Assembly (NCBI GenBank): GCA_009801085.1
Contig: VNWV01000007.1
Coordinates: 2,542,001-2,606,000, forward strand
From: Lasiodiplodia sp. COLG20
Taxonomy: Eukaryota; Ascomycota; Dothideomycetes; Botryosphaeriales; Botryosphaeriaceae
Reading direction: 5' to 3'
Length of the DNA stretch: 64,000 nucleotides
Shown one piece after another: positions 63,850 through 64,000 of this stretch. A program made the position numbers and the translations under genes. Position 1 is the stretch's first letter. Each line of letters starts with the position of its first letter. Below the pieces are notes generated by a model. It saw only the letters and a program-made list of their open reading frames with translations. It had not been told where the DNA came from and searched no databases.

Positions 63850-64000
63850 TCGCGGTCTTGGAAACATGGACCAAGGCCATTTGCTGACTCAAGATGAAGG
63901 AGACATTCAGCATTTGTTGGCCGTATCACAGACTATTTTCTGGGGGGAACCCGGCTCGCGCTCGTCGTCATACTAGGAAAAAGTATGTTTCTGACCTCAT

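Overview
The window looks like nuclear DNA from a filamentous ascomycete (Pezizomycotina). The evidence is the short introns (45-108 nt) with GTAAGT/GTATGT/GTACGT donors and CTGAC/CTAAC branch points, a HET-domain protein, a STAND-type fungal N-terminal domain fused to an ankyrin region, an eight-cysteine CFEM-like membrane protein and a dispersed intron-containing tRNA-Ala. The class cannot be fixed from the sequence. Many open frames begin at non-ATG codons, so I re-chose starts and rebuilt exon-intron structures by hand from splice signals and frame continuity.

Layout. 0-10 kb: an F-box-like protein, a very large uncharacterised two-exon protein (about 1278 aa) and a secretory single-pass membrane protein with a CFEM-like cysteine pattern. 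10.8-18.6 kb: a four-exon STAND_N/ankyrin protein (about 1038 aa), a glycine-rich acidic protein and a GNAT acetyltransferase. 18.7-33.5 kb is gene-poor. It holds tRNA-Ala(AGC), a 51-bp minisatellite inside a doubtful ORF, fragments of an NFX1-type (Hrr1/ZNFX1-like) helicase and a BRCT-like domain, and one intact secreted carboxylesterase. 33.5-39 kb carries four regulatory-looking or low-complexity proteins (a zinc-binding CxxC protein, two coiled-coil proteins, a proline-rich protein). 39-42.4 kb is empty.

42.5-46.1 kb has a HET-domain protein convergent with a RING-finger protein whose ATG is split by an intron. 47.8-53.7 kb has a lysine/arginine-rich coiled-coil protein, three small multi-exon genes of unknown function and two adjacent small cyclin-box-like proteins. 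53.7-59.5 kb is again gene-poor, with a decayed SNF2 helicase C-terminal fragment. 59.5-64 kb has two divergent gene pairs; the last gene encodes a RING-H2 protein whose RING is interrupted by about 96 residues.

The genes do not form an obvious biosynthetic cluster. The recurring themes are self/non-self and stress-type domains (HET, STAND_N-ankyrin, CFEM-like), ubiquitin-type domains (F-box, two RINGs) and small lineage-specific genes between relic-rich, gene-poor stretches. That pattern fits an accessory or recombining part of a fungal chromosome. I found no CRISPR array, rRNA gene or intact transposon.
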